Positions 5,951-6,057 of a stretch of DNA of 6,057 nt are shown piece after piece (positions within the stretch are counted from its first letter, which is position 1; every line of letters begins with the position of its first letter). A program made the translations under genes and the position numbers. The notes beneath the pieces were generated by a model. The model saw only the letters and a program-made list of their open reading frames with translations, was not told the origin of the DNA and did not search any database. The DNA is from OMOG01 sp041485845 (GTDB taxonomy: Bacteria; Acidobacteriota; Terriglobia; Bryobacterales; Bryobacteraceae), in assembly GCA_041485845.1 (NCBI GenBank), contig JBGPKH010000560.1:1-6057 (forward strand), given 5' to 3'.

Positions 5951-5971
5951 GGTCAGCGATCAGCTATCAGC
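5951..5971. repeat. Heptameric short tandem repeat, three copies
   Basis: Three consecutive 7-mers, GGTCAGC, GATCAGC and TATCAGC, share the ATCAGC core. On the minus strand this reads GCTGATA-GCTGATC-GCTGACC. Heptameric repeats of this look are, from memory, abundant in some cyanobacterial and acidobacterial intergenic regions and produce spurious reading frames with QLSA-type peptides, as happens here on the plus strand. It sits 24-44 bp upstream of the pxpB start. Confidence 0.6.
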
Positions 5972-6057
5972 CTTTGCCGAAACCATTTGCTATGCCGCCA
6001 CTTTTGCCAGGATCTACTAAGTCTCGCAACGCCGCCTGGGGCATATCACTAGACCCA
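5972..6057. other. Right-edge sequence, no supported gene
   Basis: Two short frames run off the edge. One, on the minus strand, has about 29 codons ending at a TGA at 5969-5967. The other, on the plus strand, opens at an ATG at 5992 with no Shine-Dalgarno. Neither has a motif I recognise, and neither resembles the C-terminus of PxpA. A clear promoter for pxpB is not seen. Confidence 0.4.

Noticed and set aside
5610..6020. Plus-strand open frame of 136 codons across the pxpB start and the right edge
   Set aside because: It is antisense to a clear PxpB, and its end is a read-through of the heptamer repeat giving a QLSA-type peptide. It has no motif of its own.

Overview
The window is GC-rich bacterial chromosomal DNA. 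It has three exported-protein genes on the plus strand (384-4606) converging on a two-gene minus-strand metabolic unit (5927-4711). The style suggests a soil-type bacterium of the Acidobacteriota (Solibacter/Bryobacter-like). The reasons are high GC, a REP-like palindrome at the left edge of a kind I recall from that group, heptameric short tandem repeats at the right edge, and large secreted enzymes with Ig-like and fibronectin type III tails. This placement is inference; no rRNA or marker gene is present.

Left region (1-383) is non-coding. It holds a REP-like hairpin (51-69), three head-to-tail copies of a 10-bp unit each carrying TTGACA (217-245), a plausible sigma70-type promoter formed by the last copy (240-267), and a clear Shine-Dalgarno that fixes the start of the first gene.

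The plus-strand block begins with a 393-residue secreted, cysteine-rich protein of unknown function (384-1565). It is closed by a very strong intrinsic terminator (1577-1607). Only seven bases after the terminator's T-tract begins a SurA_N-like/DsbA-like fusion (1615-2667). Its gene overlaps by 11 bp the gene for a secreted subtilisin-family (S8, bacillopeptidase F-like) protease with Ig-like and Fn3 C-terminal domains (2657-4606). The first and third products are predicted to be exported and have even cysteine counts in their mature chains (12 and 10). A thiol oxidoreductase/foldase encoded between them is therefore a natural candidate to fold them. This is the most interesting functional hypothesis in the window.

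The minus-strand block encodes PxpB (5927-5277) and PxpC (5280-4711) of the ATP-dependent 5-oxoprolinase, which turns 5-oxoproline (pyroglutamate) into glutamate. No PxpA is visible inside the window. PxpC appears to lack roughly its C-terminal half, which is replaced by a basic tail of about 38 residues, and it seems to start at a CTG codon with a strong Shine-Dalgarno. PxpB carries substitutions in an otherwise conserved loop. Together these suggest a degraded or rearranged copy. I see no CRISPR array, tRNA, rRNA, transposase or phage gene.
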